DNA of 5,918 nucleotides from an uncultured Caryophanales bacterium (GTDB lineage Bacteria > Bacillota_I > Bacilli_A > RFN20 > CAG-826): the NCBI GenBank assembly GCA_947303105.1, contig CAMYXQ010000056.1, positions 1 through 5,918 of the forward strand, given 5' to 3'. Under the pieces are notes generated by a model. It did not search any database, was not told the DNA's origin, and saw only the letters and a list, made by a program, of their open reading frames with translations. A program made the position numbers and the translations under genes. This document shows positions 5,495 to 5,918 of the stretch, piece by piece (positions within the stretch are counted from its first letter, which is position 1; each line of letters begins with the position of its first letter).

Positions 5495-5918
5495 TTAGTA
5501 ATCGAGTGGGTCGATATTAATAGAAATATCGATGCCTCCTTTGCCAGCGAACTGGCGGGTCAACGAGAGAATATAGTCGCAAATGCCGTCCCGTTTTTTG
5601 AATTTCACCAGCAAAACCCGTTTGAATTTGCCGTCCCCCATCGCATAGAACGGGGTAATCGGGCCGAGGAGGGAAACGTCCTCGAAGTCCTGCAAATCGA
5701 TGAGACGCTTGAAGTCCAAGCTCGCCTCGATGGTGCGTTCCTCGGATTTTCCTTGGAAGGAGAGCAGAGCCAAATAGACATATGGCGGATACTTCCCCAT
5801 CTTGCGTTCTTGCATCTCGCGGAGGAAGAAGGATTCGTAATCCTGAAGCGCCCCATAACGGATCGCGTAGTGATTCGGGTTGTAGGTTTGGATCATCGCC
5901 GTGCCCGTGTCCGCGCTT
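5495..5918 (-). CDS. priA: Primosomal protein N' (PriA helicase), C-terminal part
   Basis: PriA is a 3'-5' DNA helicase that recognises stalled forks and reloads the replication machinery. Only the last 140 residues are in the window; the frame is open to the right edge, so the first methionine seen here (5896) is internal. Visible family features are AMIQTYNPNHYAI near the start of the segment, matching the end of the second helicase domain (usually GxVIIQTYNPxHYAI), then REMQERKMGKYPPYVYLALL, the conserved entry to the C-terminal domain, and a final strand ending DISINIDPLDY, like the usual DVDPxS end. The helicase motifs and zinc-binding cysteines lie outside the window. Gene order supports the call, since priA is found upstream of rsmB in many Bacillota. 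The stop is TAA, 30 nt before the next gene. Confidence 0.95.
   Translation of the reverse strand, partial: SADTGTAMIQTYNPNHYAIRYGALQDYESFFLREMQERKMGKYPPYVYLALLSFQGKSEERTIEASLDFKRLIDLQDFEDVSLLGPITPFYAMGDGKFKRVLLVKFKKRDGICDYILSLTRQFAGKGGIDISINIDPLDY

Overview
The window carries one tightly packed block of genes, all on the minus strand, so transcription runs from high to low coordinates. The order is priA (3' part), a 165-residue protein of unknown function, rsmB-like, rlmN, a PP2C phosphatase (prpC/stp), a Hanks-type kinase (prkC-like), rpe, and the 5' part of a small membrane protein. Gaps are 30 nt or less, and three junctions overlap by 4 to 8 nt. No stretch longer than about 30 nt lacks a gene. 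I see no RNA gene, mobile element, CRISPR array or clear rho-independent terminator.

The order is a rearranged version of the block known from Bacillota: in Bacillus subtilis priA-def-fmt-rsmB-rlmN-prpC-prkC-rsgA-rpe-thiN. Here def and fmt are absent between priA and rsmB, with the unknown gene in their place. rsgA is absent between the kinase gene and rpe, and a membrane-protein gene follows rpe where thiN would sit. UGG encodes Trp and UGA acts as a stop, so the code looks standard. The kinase ends after its catalytic domain, with no membrane segment and no PASTA repeats, as in wall-less Mollicutes. The composition, roughly half G+C by eye, is high for Mollicutes. My best guess is an uncultured member of the Bacilli, possibly near the Mollicutes, but this is inference from order and domains only.

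The functions fit a translation and growth-control cluster: rRNA modification (RlmN, and RsmB by ancestry), a kinase/phosphatase pair translated from overlapping frames, replication restart (PriA) and the pentose phosphate pathway (Rpe).

The most unusual element is the RsmB homologue at 3621-4955. It keeps the NusB-like domain, the linker and the outline of the methyltransferase domain over a full open frame. However, it has lost the SAM-binding loop and both catalytic cysteines, so it looks like an inactive methyltransferase kept for another role. Second is the unknown protein at 4967-5464, with a compact alpha/beta domain followed by an Asp/Glu/His tail. It is preceded by an extended -10 promoter that lies inside a perfect AT-rich inverted repeat with the ribosome binding site in its loop.
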